From Tubiluchus corallicola (lineage: Eukaryota > Priapulida > Priapulimorpha > Priapulimorphida > Tubiluchidae), in the NCBI GenBank assembly GCA_030141605.1, contig JAQGDQ010000216.1, positions 162,641 to 226,640 on the forward strand: a DNA stretch of 64,000 nucleotides, in the 5' to 3' direction. The notes below the pieces were generated by a model that had not been told where the DNA came from, did not search any database, and saw only the letters and a program-made list of their open reading frames with translations. Below are positions 1 to 9,689 of the stretch, piece after piece (the stretch's first letter is position 1; each line of letters starts with the position of its first letter). A program made the translations under genes and the position numbers.

Positions 1-101
1 CCAGTTCATCATGATCTCAAGTACTCAAATATTTGCCCCTTGCAAATATCTCTGTTTTTTCTGAGGTAAAGAATAGCAATGTTACATTAAATTCAAGTTG
101 C

Positions 102-240
102 GAGGTCTTTGTAAGGTGAAATATCTTTGGTTGGGCTGAAAATAATTCAATGTAAACTGTGGCTTACTGATGTAAGTGAGGGTTCTGAAAAAGATTTTGA
201 CAACGGTATTAATAAAAGGATGAGCTTTGTAAAGGCCTCA
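102..240 (+). repeat. dispersed intergenic repeat, copy 1
   Basis: This is a MITE-like copy of the window's recurrent intergenic repeat. It opens with GAGGTCTTTGTAAGG and closes with GCTTTGTAAAGGCCTCA, which are imperfect inverted repeats of each other. The inner part has the family's TTTTGACAA and TATTAATAAAAGGATGAG blocks. The stretch 1-554 holds this copy and copy 2, and I see no convincing gene in it. Confidence 0.75.
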
Positions 241-376
241 TTATATGTGAAAATACTGATCAGAAGATTGGGTGTGTTTAATTCTTTTTTGAAAATTATT
301 TTGCGGGATAGAAATAAGAAAATAGCCTGTCTGCACATAAAATTCTTTATCTTAGCAAATAAGTTTTATTGTCATA

Positions 377-503
377 AGGTCCTTTGTAAAACAAAAAAAT
401 GGTTAAGGCTGAAAAGTAATCCGATGAAGAACCGCAGTTTGCTGTTGTAGGAGGGGGCTTTGAAGAAAGTATTAGCAAAAGGGTGTGTTTTGCAAAGGTT
501 TCA
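377..503 (+). repeat. dispersed intergenic repeat, copy 2
   Basis: This is the best-preserved plus-oriented copy. It starts AAGGTCCTTTGTAAAAC, continues through GGTTAAGGCTGA and the core GAACCGCAGTTTGCTG, and ends TTTTGCAAAGGTTTCA. It lies just upstream of the oxidoreductase gene at 555. Confidence 0.8.
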
Positions 504-554
504 TAGTTTTAATTTTATGAGGATGGCATTGGACCAGGTAATTTTATAAATCTT

Positions 555-1601
555 GTGGATATGCAGGGCTTAATACAGCGTTTGAAAAGTATTCGAAAGC
601 AAAGCTATCTTAAGCGGAGCTTTAATAAGAAGTATGCTTTTATTGGTATAGGTAGTCACAGTATAGGCAACCTTTATCCTGTGATTAACTATTTAAGGGC
701 TGAGCTAAAATATATCGTAACCAAAAGTGCTAAAAATGCAGAAACTATTGATTGCTATTTTCCCAATACTATTGGTACTAATAGCCTCGATACTGTTTTG
801 AATGATCCTGAAATAGGAGGAATTTTTATATGTGCTAGCCCTGAATCACATTATCATTTAACTAAGAAAGTGCTTTCAGCCGGGAAAAATGTATTTGTTG
901 AAAAACCGCCTTGTATGACAGTTGAGGAGTTACATAGTTTAATAGAGGTTGAAAGCGGTTCTGATGGGATATGTATGGTGGGACTACAGAAGCGATATGC
1001 TCCCATTAACCAGGTGTTTAATAAAAAAAGCCTCTGTCCGCGTAGCTACAATTACAAATTCTTAACAGGTGCATACCCTGAGGGAAACCCTTTTATGGAT
1101 ATTTTTATTCACCCTGTAGATTTGGTAAACTTTCTGTTTGGAGGCGCAAGCATCTCTTCTGTTATAAAGAAAAAAGGCAGTGGTTCCATTACATCTTTTA
1201 TACATCTGGTACATAAAAGTGGGGTGGTTGGCTCTCTTGAACTATCGACAGCGTATTCGTGGCAAAACTGCCTGGAGGAGATCACAGTAAATACTAAAAA
1301 AGGGATATACAGGGCAGTAAATACGGAAGAGTTGACATTTGAACCAAAGTCAGGGCAGATATTGAATATCCCTACTGAAAAAATATTTGGAAGGCCAAAT
1401 AGATCTACAGCAATATTTTCGAAAAACAGGTTTAACCCGATTATTGAAAATAACAGAGTATACAGCTCTGGATACTTTTCTGAAATTAAAAGCTTTATAG
1501 ATATTTGTGAAAGTTCTGGGACGGTTAACTATTCTTCGCTATCATCGTGTGTAAATACATACAATACGTTGTTAGCAATAGAAAATGAAGATTATGTATA
1601 G
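555..1601 (+). CDS. Gfo/Idh/MocA family oxidoreductase
   Basis: This is a probable NAD(P)-dependent dehydrogenase of 348 residues acting on a sugar or cyclitol in the cytoplasm. The N-terminal Rossmann fold contains a glycine-rich IGIGSHSIG stretch near residue 30. The family hallmark VEKPP sits near residue 116, after an ICASPESHYHL strand-turn typical of the family. A C-terminal GFO/IDH/MocA alpha/beta domain follows, with HPVDLVNFLFGG. The start is GTG at 555, with an in-frame ATG at 561 as an alternative. The stop overlaps the next gene's start by 17 bp, so the two are translationally coupled. Family assignment is firm; the substrate is unknown. Confidence 0.85.
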   Translation: MDMQGLIQRLKSIRKQSYLKRSFNKKYAFIGIGSHSIGNLYPVINYLRAELKYIVTKSAKNAETIDCYFPNTIGTNSLDTVLNDPEIGGIFICASPESHYHLTKKVLSAGKNVFVEKPPCMTVEELHSLIEVESGSDGICMVGLQKRYAPINQVFNKKSLCPRSYNYKFLTGAYPEGNPFMDIFIHPVDLVNFLFGGASISSVIKKKGSGSITSFIHLVHKSGVVGSLELSTAYSWQNCLEEITVNTKKGIYRAVNTEELTFEPKSGQILNIPTEKIFGRPNRSTAIFSKNRFNPIIENNRVYSSGYFSEIKSFIDICESSGTVNYSSLSSCVNTYNTLLAIENEDYV

Positions 1602-2814
1602 TGGTGCTGACTACCTTACCAGGGGCTTAAGATTTGTAAACAACATAGCCTTTCCCCATCGTAAAAAAATATCGTCCTTGATGATTTACGCATCCGAACT
1701 TTGTGATTCGGCTTGCAAGCACTGTCTGATATGGACAAAGCGCCCTGCAAAACATATCCCATATGAAAAGATTGTGGAGGTTATGCAGAGCAGGTGTGTG
1801 GGCAAAAGCACCACTGTGGGGCTGGAGGGGGGAGAGTTCTTGCTGCATCCGGAGGCTGGCAAAATACTGAAATGGTTTTCAAAAAACCATCCTCGATTTG
1901 ATATCCTATCAAACTGTCTGGCAGCAGATAATGTGATAGGGGCTGTAAAGAGATATCCTCCCATGCGCCTGTACCTCTCTTTGGATGGGAATAGAGACAC
2001 ATATAAATATATGAGGGGGAAAGATGGTTATGATAGCGTGTTGAAAGTGATAGAGGAGTGCAAGGACACTGTTCCTGTCTCTGTAATGTTCACACTCTCC
2101 CCCTATAACGACTTTGATGATCTTGCTCATGTGGCAGAAATATGTAAGCACTACGGAGTAGATATAAGGGTAGGAATCTATAACGATATTGATCTTTTTG
2201 ATACTGTTGATAAAGCACATGAAACTAGAATTGGTGACTTAAAAACCACCACTCGACTAAACTATAAAGAGGCAAAGACAAAGTTAAAAAAGAAGGCAGA
2301 GGAAAGACAATCAGCTTTTGACGAATTTCTATGTTGTGCAAAAGAGTCTTCCGGTAATGGAGAAGAGCCTGGTCAGTGTTTAAGCTTTCAGAAGCTTATT
2401 CCCAAGTCAATCAGAGATACCAGTGAAAACTTTGACTTTCTGTTACTATATGATGAGTGGCGAAAAAAACATATTAGCCTGAGGTGCTACAGTATACTGG
2501 ATAGCCTTGTTATTCATCCTGATGGAGCTATTCCCATTTGTCAGAACCTGGGAGTGAAGCTTGGAAATATATTTGATAATACTTTGGATGAAATTTTCAA
2601 CTCCGCCAACTCGCATAAAATGCAGAGTCAACATGTCAAAAACTGCAATAAGTGCTGGATAAATTTCCACAGGAAATACGATATAGTTATGTTGAGAACA
2701 CTTGAAAAGTTCCTCCCCAAAAAAGTAATCGAGTTTGTTTACGGAGAGTATCACTGGAGTAGTGACAAAAAAATGAGCTATAAAAATTATATGAAAAGTC
2801 ACGACTGCAAATAG
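1585..2814 (+). CDS. radical SAM protein with SPASM-like C-terminal domain
   Basis: This is a 409-residue radical S-adenosylmethionine enzyme. The iron-sulfur motif CX3CX2C is at Cys40, Cys44 and Cys47 (CDSACKHC). A GLEGGEFLLHP segment near residue 78 matches the radical SAM GGE motif. The C-terminal third carries further cysteines (RCYSILDS, PICQNLG, NCNKCW) in a SPASM/twitch-like arrangement that would hold an auxiliary cluster. It overlaps the upstream oxidoreductase gene, which suggests the two act in one pathway, perhaps modification of a sugar or a peptide. The substrate cannot be read from the sequence. The gene ends just before repeat copy 3. Confidence 0.85.
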   Translation: MKIMYSGADYLTRGLRFVNNIAFPHRKKISSLMIYASELCDSACKHCLIWTKRPAKHIPYEKIVEVMQSRCVGKSTTVGLEGGEFLLHPEAGKILKWFSKNHPRFDILSNCLAADNVIGAVKRYPPMRLYLSLDGNRDTYKYMRGKDGYDSVLKVIEECKDTVPVSVMFTLSPYNDFDDLAHVAEICKHYGVDIRVGIYNDIDLFDTVDKAHETRIGDLKTTTRLNYKEAKTKLKKKAEERQSAFDEFLCCAKESSGNGEEPGQCLSFQKLIPKSIRDTSENFDFLLLYDEWRKKHISLRCYSILDSLVIHPDGAIPICQNLGVKLGNIFDNTLDEIFNSANSHKMQSQHVKNCNKCWINFHRKYDIVMLRTLEKFLPKKVIEFVYGEYHWSSDKKMSYKNYMKSHDCK

Positions 2815-2825
2815 AGAGACTGTTT

Positions 2826-2967
2826 TAGACTTTTGTAAGGAGAAGTATTTGGTTCAGGCTGAGGAAAAATTAGATAAAAATGTAGTATTACAGCGTAAAT
2901 TAGGATGTTGAAGAAAAGGATTTTGACAAAAATAGTAGTAGAAAAGTGAGCTTTACGAAAGGTATCA
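2826..2967 (+). repeat. dispersed intergenic repeat, copy 3
   Basis: This plus-oriented copy has the GGTTCAGGCTGAGGAAAAATTAGAT and GGATTTTGACAAAAAT blocks and ends AGCTTTACGAAAGGTATCA. Its last three bases are the reverse complement of the stop codon of the minus-strand gene at 2965-4077, so the repeat end supplies that stop. Confidence 0.7.
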
Positions 2968-4077
2968 TACTGATATATAGCGGTCACGTGCTATTATTTT
3001 CCAATTTTTAGTTATTTGTCCTGATTCTGCAATCAAAGCTTCGCTGTAGAGTGCGCTGGTGGGGCAAATGTGGAATGGTACTCCATAAAAAATACTTCCC
3101 ACTTCATATACTGAACTGTCAGGTACCTTTACCACAAGGTGCTCTTCACTTTGCCTCACTGGTATGGCATCAGGATTGTTTAAGAACACTACTCTGGGTA
3201 ACGGAGTTTCTGCCGCAATAGCTTTATGTCCTAAGTCAAGACATAAATGATTTCCATTGATAATTGATACCACCCGTGCCACCACTAATGCAGCGTAAAC
3301 AAATCCGGATTCCCTATACTTATTACCGTATCTGTAATCCCACAGTACAGTAGTGCCGGGACTACATATTGCATCGGGACTACATATGTGAACAGGAAAT
3401 GTTGGTGAGCCACCAGCCACAAGCTCCACGTCACGCCCGAGACTGTTTTTGGTATGCTCTTTAAGTGAATACACCTCTTTAAAAGCATTATTGCATGCTT
3501 TTGTGCGCTCTTTAAGCGAAGGCATGTTTATATGTCCGTCATACGCATGAAGCCCTTTTATGGCTATCCCTGGCAGTTCATTACACTTGCAAATAAGCGA
3601 ACGTGCCTCACTCCCGGGTTTAATCCCACTTCTGTCCATGCCTACATTCAGGTCGATATAAACCTCTATTGCTCTCCCTGCCTCATAAAAAAGGTAGGAG
3701 AGGAGCTTCGCTGTTTTAAGGTTGTCTGTAAGCGTTGTAAACTTTGTCCCGGGGTATTTCAGAGATAACTGCAAAAGGCGGGACACTTTGGTATCTGTAG
3801 GCTGAAATGCAATAAAGGCCTCATTTGCACCTGACATCCCTACCATCTCTGCTTCTGCTATGGTAGCGCATTTAAATCTCTTTATCCCCTCTTCAATTTG
3901 CAGCTCTACAATCTCCTTAATCTTATGGCTTTTAACGTGGGGCATAAGCTTGTGAGGACCCTCTGCGAGGCTAATCATACGGCGTATATTCTTGACAACG
4001 GCTCTCCTATATATAACTAACGAGGGGGTATCAATACTTACTTCATTGCTTAGCTTATACTTGCTTTCAAATGACAT
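2965..4077 (-). CDS. D-threonine aldolase / D-serine dehydratase-like PLP enzyme
   Basis: This 370-residue fold-type III (alanine racemase-like) PLP enzyme probably acts on a D-amino acid or a beta-hydroxy D-amino acid. Residues 16-22 (IDTPSLV) and 46-52 (PHVKSHK) match the family start and its PLP-lysine region. The C-terminal metal site reads FHICPT, with His336 and Cys338. In D-threonine aldolases this pair is usually His/Asp, while in the zinc-dependent D-serine dehydratase of chicken it is His/Cys. That favours the dehydratase side, by inference. The gene is separated by only 12 bp from the minus-strand secreted-protein gene upstream of it, so the two may be co-transcribed. Confidence 0.8.
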   Translation of the reverse strand: MSFESKYKLSNEVSIDTPSLVIYRRAVVKNIRRMISLAEGPHKLMPHVKSHKIKEIVELQIEEGIKRFKCATIAEAEMVGMSGANEAFIAFQPTDTKVSRLLQLSLKYPGTKFTTLTDNLKTAKLLSYLFYEAGRAIEVYIDLNVGMDRSGIKPGSEARSLICKCNELPGIAIKGLHAYDGHINMPSLKERTKACNNAFKEVYSLKEHTKNSLGRDVELVAGGSPTFPVHICSPDAICSPGTTVLWDYRYGNKYRESGFVYAALVVARVVSIINGNHLCLDLGHKAIAAETPLPRVVFLNNPDAIPVRQSEEHLVVKVPDSSVYEVGSIFYGVPFHICPTSALYSEALIAESGQITKNWKIIARDRYISV

Positions 4078-4089
4078 TTATACACGTTC

Positions 4090-4914
4090 CTATGGGTGGC
4101 TTATAATATTAGGTCTGGGGGATTGTTTTACGTCAATATTTTTTATTATGCTACCTGTAGCTCCGCATGGGCCTTCAACCGTTGCCTCAATAATTCCATC
4201 ACTAATCCAGTCTACCTCAATATAGTTGAACCCATCGCCTCCATTAATAATATTGGCATTGGTAGCCCTCCAGCTATAGCTTTCATAGGTGCCCTCTAGT
4301 TCATATCTGACAGTCTCTCCAACACAAGCCTCTGATTGAGATGTAATAAGCTTGGGTGAAAGAGAAGGTGGAGTACCCACAACTTTTATGTTGTCAAGCC
4401 TTGCCCACTGTGAAGATGATGGCCAGGCTTCTTTCCACTTTGTAGATAGCATGCAAACTATCTTAATACTAAGAACCGAACCTTCAGGAAGAACAGGGGA
4501 AACTATCAGCTCGCTACCCCAAGGGGGCTTTAATTTCCTATACATAACATACTTTCTCCCGTCAACAGAGTAGTAAAATTTGATTTTGCTGGAGTTCCTG
4601 TCAAACAGTCTATTCATATATGCATTTAAACTTATGGAGACATCAGAGTGGCATGAGATATCAATATCTTCACTTATCCATGTACTATTTTGAACATGCC
4701 GCCTGTACTTTTTTTTGACAATTACCTTACCAATAACATGCAGTTCTCCTGAGTAGACGACCATTGTGCCACTTTTGGTACTAATTCCGGGCGGAACATC
4801 GCCATCATTGTAGCTATTAAAGTTCTCTTCCCATATATCAGTTTGTTGCCCAAATAGATAATGTGTGGAGAGAAGTAGTGTTAATAGCAATAAAGCTCTG
4901 AGTGAATATTTCAT
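4090..4914 (-). CDS. secreted protein with PKD/Ig-like C-terminal domain
   Basis: This 274-residue protein has a clear signal peptide (residues 1-22, hydrophobic LLLLTLLLST, then FGQQ). The middle section is beta-rich and resembles a jelly-roll or ConA-like ligand-binding domain. Residues about 185-265 look like a PKD or Ig-like domain, with two cysteines (EACVGE, GPCGA) that could pair. It ends abruptly after IDVKQSPRPNIISHP, without a sorting domain. In this phylum such a linker normally leads into further domains, so the protein may be a truncated version of a longer one. I do not recognise a precise family. It lies directly upstream of the PLP enzyme gene on the same strand. Confidence 0.65.
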   Translation of the reverse strand: MKYSLRALLLLTLLLSTHYLFGQQTDIWEENFNSYNDGDVPPGISTKSGTMVVYSGELHVIGKVIVKKKYRRHVQNSTWISEDIDISCHSDVSISLNAYMNRLFDRNSSKIKFYYSVDGRKYVMYRKLKPPWGSELIVSPVLPEGSVLSIKIVCMLSTKWKEAWPSSSQWARLDNIKVVGTPPSLSPKLITSQSEACVGETVRYELEGTYESYSWRATNANIINGGDGFNYIEVDWISDGIIEATVEGPCGATGSIIKNIDVKQSPRPNIISHP

Positions 4915-5067
4915 ATCAATAGTAAAGCTTAGGTTTTTTTATCTTTGGTTTTGTTATTTTGTTCTACATGTTGATGTTTACTTAAAACGCTTATCTCCCC
5001 TTACTTGTTGTAGGTTTGTAGTAAATTATTTGCAACTTTATACATAAATAGGTGCTTTTATCACTTG

Positions 5068-5193
5068 GAGTCACTATCTTTTCGAACTCCATTTTTGCCA
5101 AAACTTCTTTTCAGTACCCTCGCTTATGCCTGTACACTGTGATTTTTGTTAAGTTTTTTCAATACGAGCCAGAGTTTTTCTTTGTAATTGTCT
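5068..5193 (-). repeat. dispersed intergenic repeat, diverged copy 4
   Basis: This is a degenerate minus-oriented copy. Read on the minus strand it shows AAGCGAGGGTACTGAAAAG followed by TTTTGGCAAAAATGGAG, matching the family's inner blocks, but its ends are poorly kept. It lies in the 392-bp stretch 4915-5306 between divergent genes. Nothing else is evident there apart from an isolated TATCTTTG at 4940-4947. Confidence 0.5.
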
Positions 5194-5306
5194 ATGATGG
5201 GTGACTTAATCTCAGTCTTTTATAAATCAAATTTTTATATCATTTCCGAAAAAGCTATTTTCGCAGAGTTTTGGAGATATATAATTTTAAGTAAAAAAGA
5301 CGGACG

Positions 5307-6839
5307 ATGGCATATGTAAAAAAAGCGCTGCTGATGATACTTGATGGCTGGGGTATTGGCAATAAAGGGGTTTCGGATGTTATTTCGAGTACACCTACTC
5401 CTTTTATGGATCATTTATGGAAAAATTATCCCCACAGCCAATTGCTCACTTCTGGTGAAAATGTAGGGTTACCTGACGGACAGATGGGGAACTCGGAGGT
5501 GGGGCATTTGAATATTGGTGCGGGAAGAGTTGTTTATCAAGATCTTGTGAGAATAAATAAAGCTATACAGGATAAATCACTTTGGGACAATACGCAAATA
5601 CTGAAAGCGTGCAACTATGCTAAAAAGAGTAATAAGCAAGTACACTTGATAGGGCTGGTGGGCGATGGGGGAGTACATGCCCTGAGCTTTCACATGCACG
5701 CCTTGGCAAAAGTAGCTACTGATATGGGGCTGGAAAGGGTGTTTGTTCATGGGCTTACTGACGGAAGAGATACAGATCCGCGTTCAGGGTATGATTTTGT
5801 AAAGAAGGATATAGAGGCATTAAAACAGACAAATGCGAGAATTGCTTCAATAGTAGGGCGTTATTATGGAATGGATAGGGACAACAACTGGAACAGGATA
5901 AAGCTCGCCTACGATCTCTACACTAAAGGAAAAGGAAAGAAGACAGAAAGTTTATTAGATGCAATTGAGGAGTCGTATAATGAAGGTGTAACAGATGAGT
6001 TTATAAAACCGATAGTTGTAACGAATAGTTTGGGGGAGCCGCTGACGACAATAAAAGAGGGAGATGTGGTAATATGCTTTAACTATCGCACTGACCGTTT
6101 ACGTCAGATGACAATTGCATTTACGCAGGAAGAGCACCATGAGGAGAATATGCATACTATGCCTTTGGAGTGGTATACAATGACTTGCTATAATGCAAAT
6201 TTTAAAGGTGTAGGTGCTATTTTTGATAAGGAAAATGTAGCAAATACGATAGGAGAAGTAGTTTCCAAGGCAGGGTTAAATCAGATACGTATTGCCGAGA
6301 CGGAAAAATTTGCTCATGTTACTTTTTTCTTCTCAGGGGGGCGTGAAGCTGAATTTAAAGGGGAAAAAAGAATTCTTATCCCATCTCCTAAGGTTGCGAC
6401 TTATGATCTAAAGCCGGAAATGTCGGCGCCTGAAGTAAAAGAGGCTGTTATTACTGAGCTAAATGCTAATTCGGCTGAATTTATATGCCTGAATTTTGCA
6501 AATGGGGATATGGTTGGGCATACCGGAATCTACTCCGCAATTGAGGCTGCTGTAAAAGTTATTGACCGGTGTGTTAAGGATGTTGTTGAGGCAGCCCGTG
6601 CCAACGATTATGATGTGATAATTATTGCTGATCATGGTAATGCTGATAATGCTGTGAATCCTGATGGTAGCGAAAATACAGCCCATTCGCTAAATCCTGT
6701 ACCGTTCATATGGGTAGCCGATAATAGGGAACAGCGGGTTAGCAACGGTATTTTGGCAGATGTTGCTCCAACTCTATTGTCTATAATGGGGCTTGAAATT
6801 CCCAAAGAGATGAAAGGGAAAATACTTATTAATAATTAA
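5307..6839 (+). CDS. gpmI: 2,3-bisphosphoglycerate-independent phosphoglycerate mutase
   Basis: This enzyme interconverts 3-phosphoglycerate and 2-phosphoglycerate in glycolysis and gluconeogenesis, and is manganese-dependent. At 510 residues it has the usual family length. The first metal site is LILDGWGIG (Asp13). The phosphoserine nucleophile is Ser63 in [19 protein letters not shown] and the C-terminal ADHGNADN metal motif are intact. A DUF3109 gene follows 32 bp downstream and is probably co-transcribed. Identification is secure. Confidence 0.97.
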   Translation: MAYVKKALLMILDGWGIGNKGVSDVISSTPTPFMDHLWKNYPHSQLLTSGENVGLPDGQMGNSEVGHLNIGAGRVVYQDLVRINKAIQDKSLWDNTQILKACNYAKKSNKQVHLIGLVGDGGVHALSFHMHALAKVATDMGLERVFVHGLTDGRDTDPRSGYDFVKKDIEALKQTNARIASIVGRYYGMDRDNNWNRIKLAYDLYTKGKGKKTESLLDAIEESYNEGVTDEFIKPIVVTNSLGEPLTTIKEGDVVICFNYRTDRLRQMTIAFTQEEHHEENMHTMPLEWYTMTCYNANFKGVGAIFDKENVANTIGEVVSKAGLNQIRIAETEKFAHVTFFFSGGREAEFKGEKRILIPSPKVATYDLKPEMSAPEVKEAVITELNANSAEFICLNFANGDMVGHTGIYSAIEAAVKVIDRCVKDVVEAARANDYDVIIIADHGNADNAVNPDGSENTAHSLNPVPFIWVADNREQRVSNGILADVAPTLLSIMGLEIPKEMKGKILINN

Positions 6840-6871
6840 AGAGTTCCCGGACGGATATTTAGAGTGAACAG

Positions 6872-7447
6872 GTGTTAGAGATAGGCAAAACATTGTTGAG
6901 CATAGATATTCTGGAGAAGGAATTCTGTTGTACTCTTTTTGATTGTAAAGGAGTGTGTTGTGTAGAGGGCGACTCTGGAGCGCCCATAACCGAAGAGGAG
7001 GCTGGCATTATTGAAAAGATATTTCCTGCTATAGTGCCATATCTTTCTGAGCAGAATCGTGAAGAGATATCTAATCAGGGATTTTCGCTGACAGATAGTG
7101 ATGGAGATTTGGTGACCCCTACAATTGGGGGCAAAGATTGCGTATACTCTTTTAGAGATGAAAGAGGGGTTACGAGATGTGCTATAGAAAAAGCATTTGT
7201 CGAGGGGGAAACGGAGTTTATAAAGCCAGTGTCATGTCATTTATTCCCGATAAGAATAACTGAATATAAAAGTTTTGACGCTGTTAACTATCAACAGTTG
7301 GATATATGTAAGCCTGGACGTATTTGTGGACAGAAAAAGGGAGTGCAGCTGTGGAAGTTCTTAAAAGAGCCACTTATACGCAAGTATGGTAAAGAGTGGT
7401 ATTGTGAATTGAAAAAAGCTGCAATGCTTTATAATAAGAGGGATTAG
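6872..7447 (+). CDS. DUF3109 family protein
   Basis: This 191-residue cytoplasmic protein belongs to the DUF3109 family, common in Bacteroidota and of unknown function. It is rich in cysteines in the family pattern: a CTLFDCKGVCC cluster near residues 20-30, then DCVYSF, RCAIEKA, SCHLFPIR, DICKPGRICG. The pattern suggests a bound metal or iron-sulfur cluster (inference). The start is GTG at 6872, 32 bp after gpmI, which suggests an operon. Downstream (7448-7767) there is no gene; that space holds repeat copy 5. Confidence 0.85.
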   Translation: MLEIGKTLLSIDILEKEFCCTLFDCKGVCCVEGDSGAPITEEEAGIIEKIFPAIVPYLSEQNREEISNQGFSLTDSDGDLVTPTIGGKDCVYSFRDERGVTRCAIEKAFVEGETEFIKPVSCHLFPIRITEYKSFDAVNYQQLDICKPGRICGQKKGVQLWKFLKEPLIRKYGKEWYCELKKAAMLYNKRD

Positions 7448-7587
7448 CAAAGCTTGTACTTGTTCGAGCAAAAGGAACACCAAGCCGTGCTTTACAAGTC
7501 AACCATAGGAACATAGTCTTATAGTTGGATGCCCCCGACGATTTAATCAATGGGTTTGAAATTTATTTTTAATTTGCATCTGATTTT

Positions 7588-7719
7588 AAGTACTTGCAAG
7601 TTTTGAGTCAGATTAAGGAAAAACTTGATGAAAAATCGCAATCTATTGATGCAAGTAAAGATTTTGAAAAGAGGTTTGATAAAAATGTTAATAAAAAGAT
7701 AGGCTTTGCAAACGCCTCG
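7588..7719 (+). repeat. dispersed intergenic repeat, copy 5
   Basis: This plus-oriented copy has TCAGATTAAGGAAAAACTTGATGA, GTAAAGATTTTGAAAAG, and GATAAAAATGTTAATAAAAAG, and ends GGCTTTGCAAACGCCTC. It occupies the gap 7448-7767 ahead of folE. I see no gene or clear promoter in the rest of that gap. Confidence 0.75.
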
Positions 7720-7767
7720 ATTTATAATAAACAGTTTGGAGGTAGAACTTACTATACATAATTTGTA

Positions 7768-8394
7768 ATGAAATTTTCGCTAAACAAAAAAGGTAATAAA
7801 GGGTACAGTAAAATAGAGCATTATGATAGTGACAGCACAACAGAGCTCGCTTCCAGATATAAAGACATATTGGGATTGATAGGAGAAGATACTGACCGGG
7901 AGGGGTTAAAGCAGACGCCACTTCGTGCGGCTAAAGCTATTCAATTTCTCACACAGGGGTACAGTATGGAGCCTGATGAGATATTGAGATCGGCCAAGTT
8001 TAAGGAAGAGTGCAGTCAGATGGTTATTATTAAAGATATTGAGTTGTTCTCTATGTGCGAACACCATATGCTTCCATTTTTTGGGAAGGTACACGTTGCA
8101 TATATTTCCAACGGGTATATAACGGGGCTGAGCAAGATTGCACGTATAGTGGAGGCTTATTCTCGCCGGTTACAGGTGCAGGAGAGGCTTACAACACAGA
8201 TAAAAGAGTGTGTTGTACGTGCTCTGAGTCCACTTGGTGTAGCGGTTATTATCGAAGCTAAGCACATGTGTATGACAATGAGAGGGGTGGAAAAGCAAAA
8301 TTCTGTAACCACAACTTCTGATTTTACAGGAGCTTTTGAAAAAAAAGCTACTCGTGAGGAGTTTATACGTCTTACGAGCTCGAGCCTTTTATAA
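7768..8394 (+). CDS. folE: GTP cyclohydrolase I (FolE type)
   Basis: This enzyme catalyses the first step from GTP to 7,8-dihydroneopterin triphosphate, for tetrahydrofolate or related pterins. The protein has 208 residues, the normal length. The zinc and catalytic motif [18 protein letters not shown] is complete, with Cys and two His, and is followed by [20 protein letters not shown]. The second zinc cysteine is in [12 protein letters not shown]. It stands alone between two repeat copies. Identification is secure. Confidence 0.96.
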   Translation: MKFSLNKKGNKGYSKIEHYDSDSTTELASRYKDILGLIGEDTDREGLKQTPLRAAKAIQFLTQGYSMEPDEILRSAKFKEECSQMVIIKDIELFSMCEHHMLPFFGKVHVAYISNGYITGLSKIARIVEAYSRRLQVQERLTTQIKECVVRALSPLGVAVIIEAKHMCMTMRGVEKQNSVTTTSDFTGAFEKKATREEFIRLTSSSLL

Positions 8395-8436
8395 GGGCAT
8401 TGTTCTGTATTCCATATTTCTTTGAGGTTACATTAT

Positions 8437-8565
8437 GAGATCTTTGCAAAACCTATTTTTTGTTGTTTTCATCAAAACTTTCATTATATGCCAGCAAGCT
8501 GCGGTTACTCATCGATTTTTTCTTAACCGAACTAAACCAAAATATTTTGCCTTGCGAAGGGCTTA
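8437..8565 (-). repeat. dispersed intergenic repeat, copy 6
   Basis: This well-preserved minus-oriented copy begins GAGATCTTTGCAAAACC on the plus strand. It carries the core CAGCAAGCTGCGGTTACTC and the ATCGATTTTTTCTTAACC block, and ends CTTGCGAAGGGCTTA. It lies between folE and galE. Confidence 0.8.
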
Positions 8566-8653
8566 TTATTTAAATGAAATAGATTAGGGAAGTATTTCTA
8601 TTTGGAAGATAATACCTACTTTTAATGTTTCCTTTTAATAAGAGTTTTGCAAT

Positions 8654-9682
8654 ATGAATAAACAGGTTTTGGTTACAGGAGGAACGGGTTATATTGGTTC
8701 ACATACTGTTGTAGAGCTACAGGAGTCAGGTTTTAACGTTATTATTATTGATGACCTGTCCAACTCGACTGCGGAGGTTGTAGATAATATTGAAAAGATA
8801 ACAGGTATACGACCTGTTTTTGAGCAGTTTAATCTTCAGGATACCGCTAGGTTGAACAATTTTTTTAAACGTTATGACCGTATTGATACCGTCATACATT
8901 TTGCAGCCAGCAAAGCGGTAGAAGAGTCGATAGATAAACCATTATTGTATTATCGTAATAATATTGTTTCCCTTATAAACTTGATGGATTGCATATCTGC
9001 CTATGATGTGCCTAATATGGTATTCTCTTCCTCGTGTACCGTTTATGGTCAGCCTGAGCAACTGCCTGTTGATGAGTGTACTCCGCGTAAGGAGGCAGAG
9101 TCTCCTTATGGAAATACTAAAGCAATATGCGAAGATGTTATTAGGGATGCGGTGAGGGCAAATAGTAGAGTGGGGGCTGTGTCTCTACGTTATTTCAACC
9201 CCATAGGTGCTCATCCTTCTGCTTTGATAGGCGAATTGCCACGGGGAGTTCCTAGCAACCTTGTCCCTTTTATTATGCAGTCGGCATCAGGTGTGAGGGG
9301 ACGGCTGAGTGTTTTTGGGGACGATTACAAGACACCGGATGGTAGCTGTATACGTGATTTTATAAATGTTGTTGACCTTGCCAAGGCACATGTGGCAGCT
9401 ATTGGTTATCTGCAAAAACAGACTGATAGAGAGAGGTATGAGCCTTTTAATGTGGGTACAGGCAGCGGAGTTTCTGTGTTGGAGTTGGTAAATAGGTTTG
9501 AAGAGGTATCAGGTATTAAGTTGGATTATAAGGTTGTGGGAAGACGTGCTGGAGATATTGAAAAGATATTTGCAGATACACGGAGAGCAAATGAGGTATT
9601 AGGCTGGAAAGCAGATACTCCATTGGAAGAGACCTTGTTGTCTGCGTGGGCATGGGAAAAAAATATCAGAAATATAAAATAA
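8654..9682 (+). CDS. galE: UDP-glucose 4-epimerase
   Basis: This 342-residue NAD-dependent short-chain dehydrogenase/reductase of the extended class interconverts UDP-glucose and UDP-galactose for surface polysaccharides or galactose use. The NAD site is GGTGYIGSH near residues 8-16. The catalytic triad region shows SSSCTVYG and the YGNTK (YxxxK) motif near residue 153. The C-terminal half has the sugar-binding RYFNPIGAH segment. The next gene, rfbB, starts only 8 bp after its stop, so both serve nucleotide-sugar supply from one transcript. Confidence 0.94.
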   Translation: MNKQVLVTGGTGYIGSHTVVELQESGFNVIIIDDLSNSTAEVVDNIEKITGIRPVFEQFNLQDTARLNNFFKRYDRIDTVIHFAASKAVEESIDKPLLYYRNNIVSLINLMDCISAYDVPNMVFSSSCTVYGQPEQLPVDECTPRKEAESPYGNTKAICEDVIRDAVRANSRVGAVSLRYFNPIGAHPSALIGELPRGVPSNLVPFIMQSASGVRGRLSVFGDDYKTPDGSCIRDFINVVDLAKAHVAAIGYLQKQTDRERYEPFNVGTGSGVSVLELVNRFEEVSGIKLDYKVVGRRAGDIEKIFADTRRANEVLGWKADTPLEETLLSAWAWEKNIRNIK

Positions 9683-9689
9683 AGAGCGT

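Noticed and set aside
127-450. A 107-codon open frame across the first intergenic stretch
   Set aside because: It runs through two copies of the dispersed repeat, has no recognisable motif, and its codons follow the repeat blocks.
4940-4947. TATCTTTG as a promoter for gpmI
   Set aside because: It matches the -7 consensus but lies 360 bp before the gene, has no -33 box, and no gene starts nearby.
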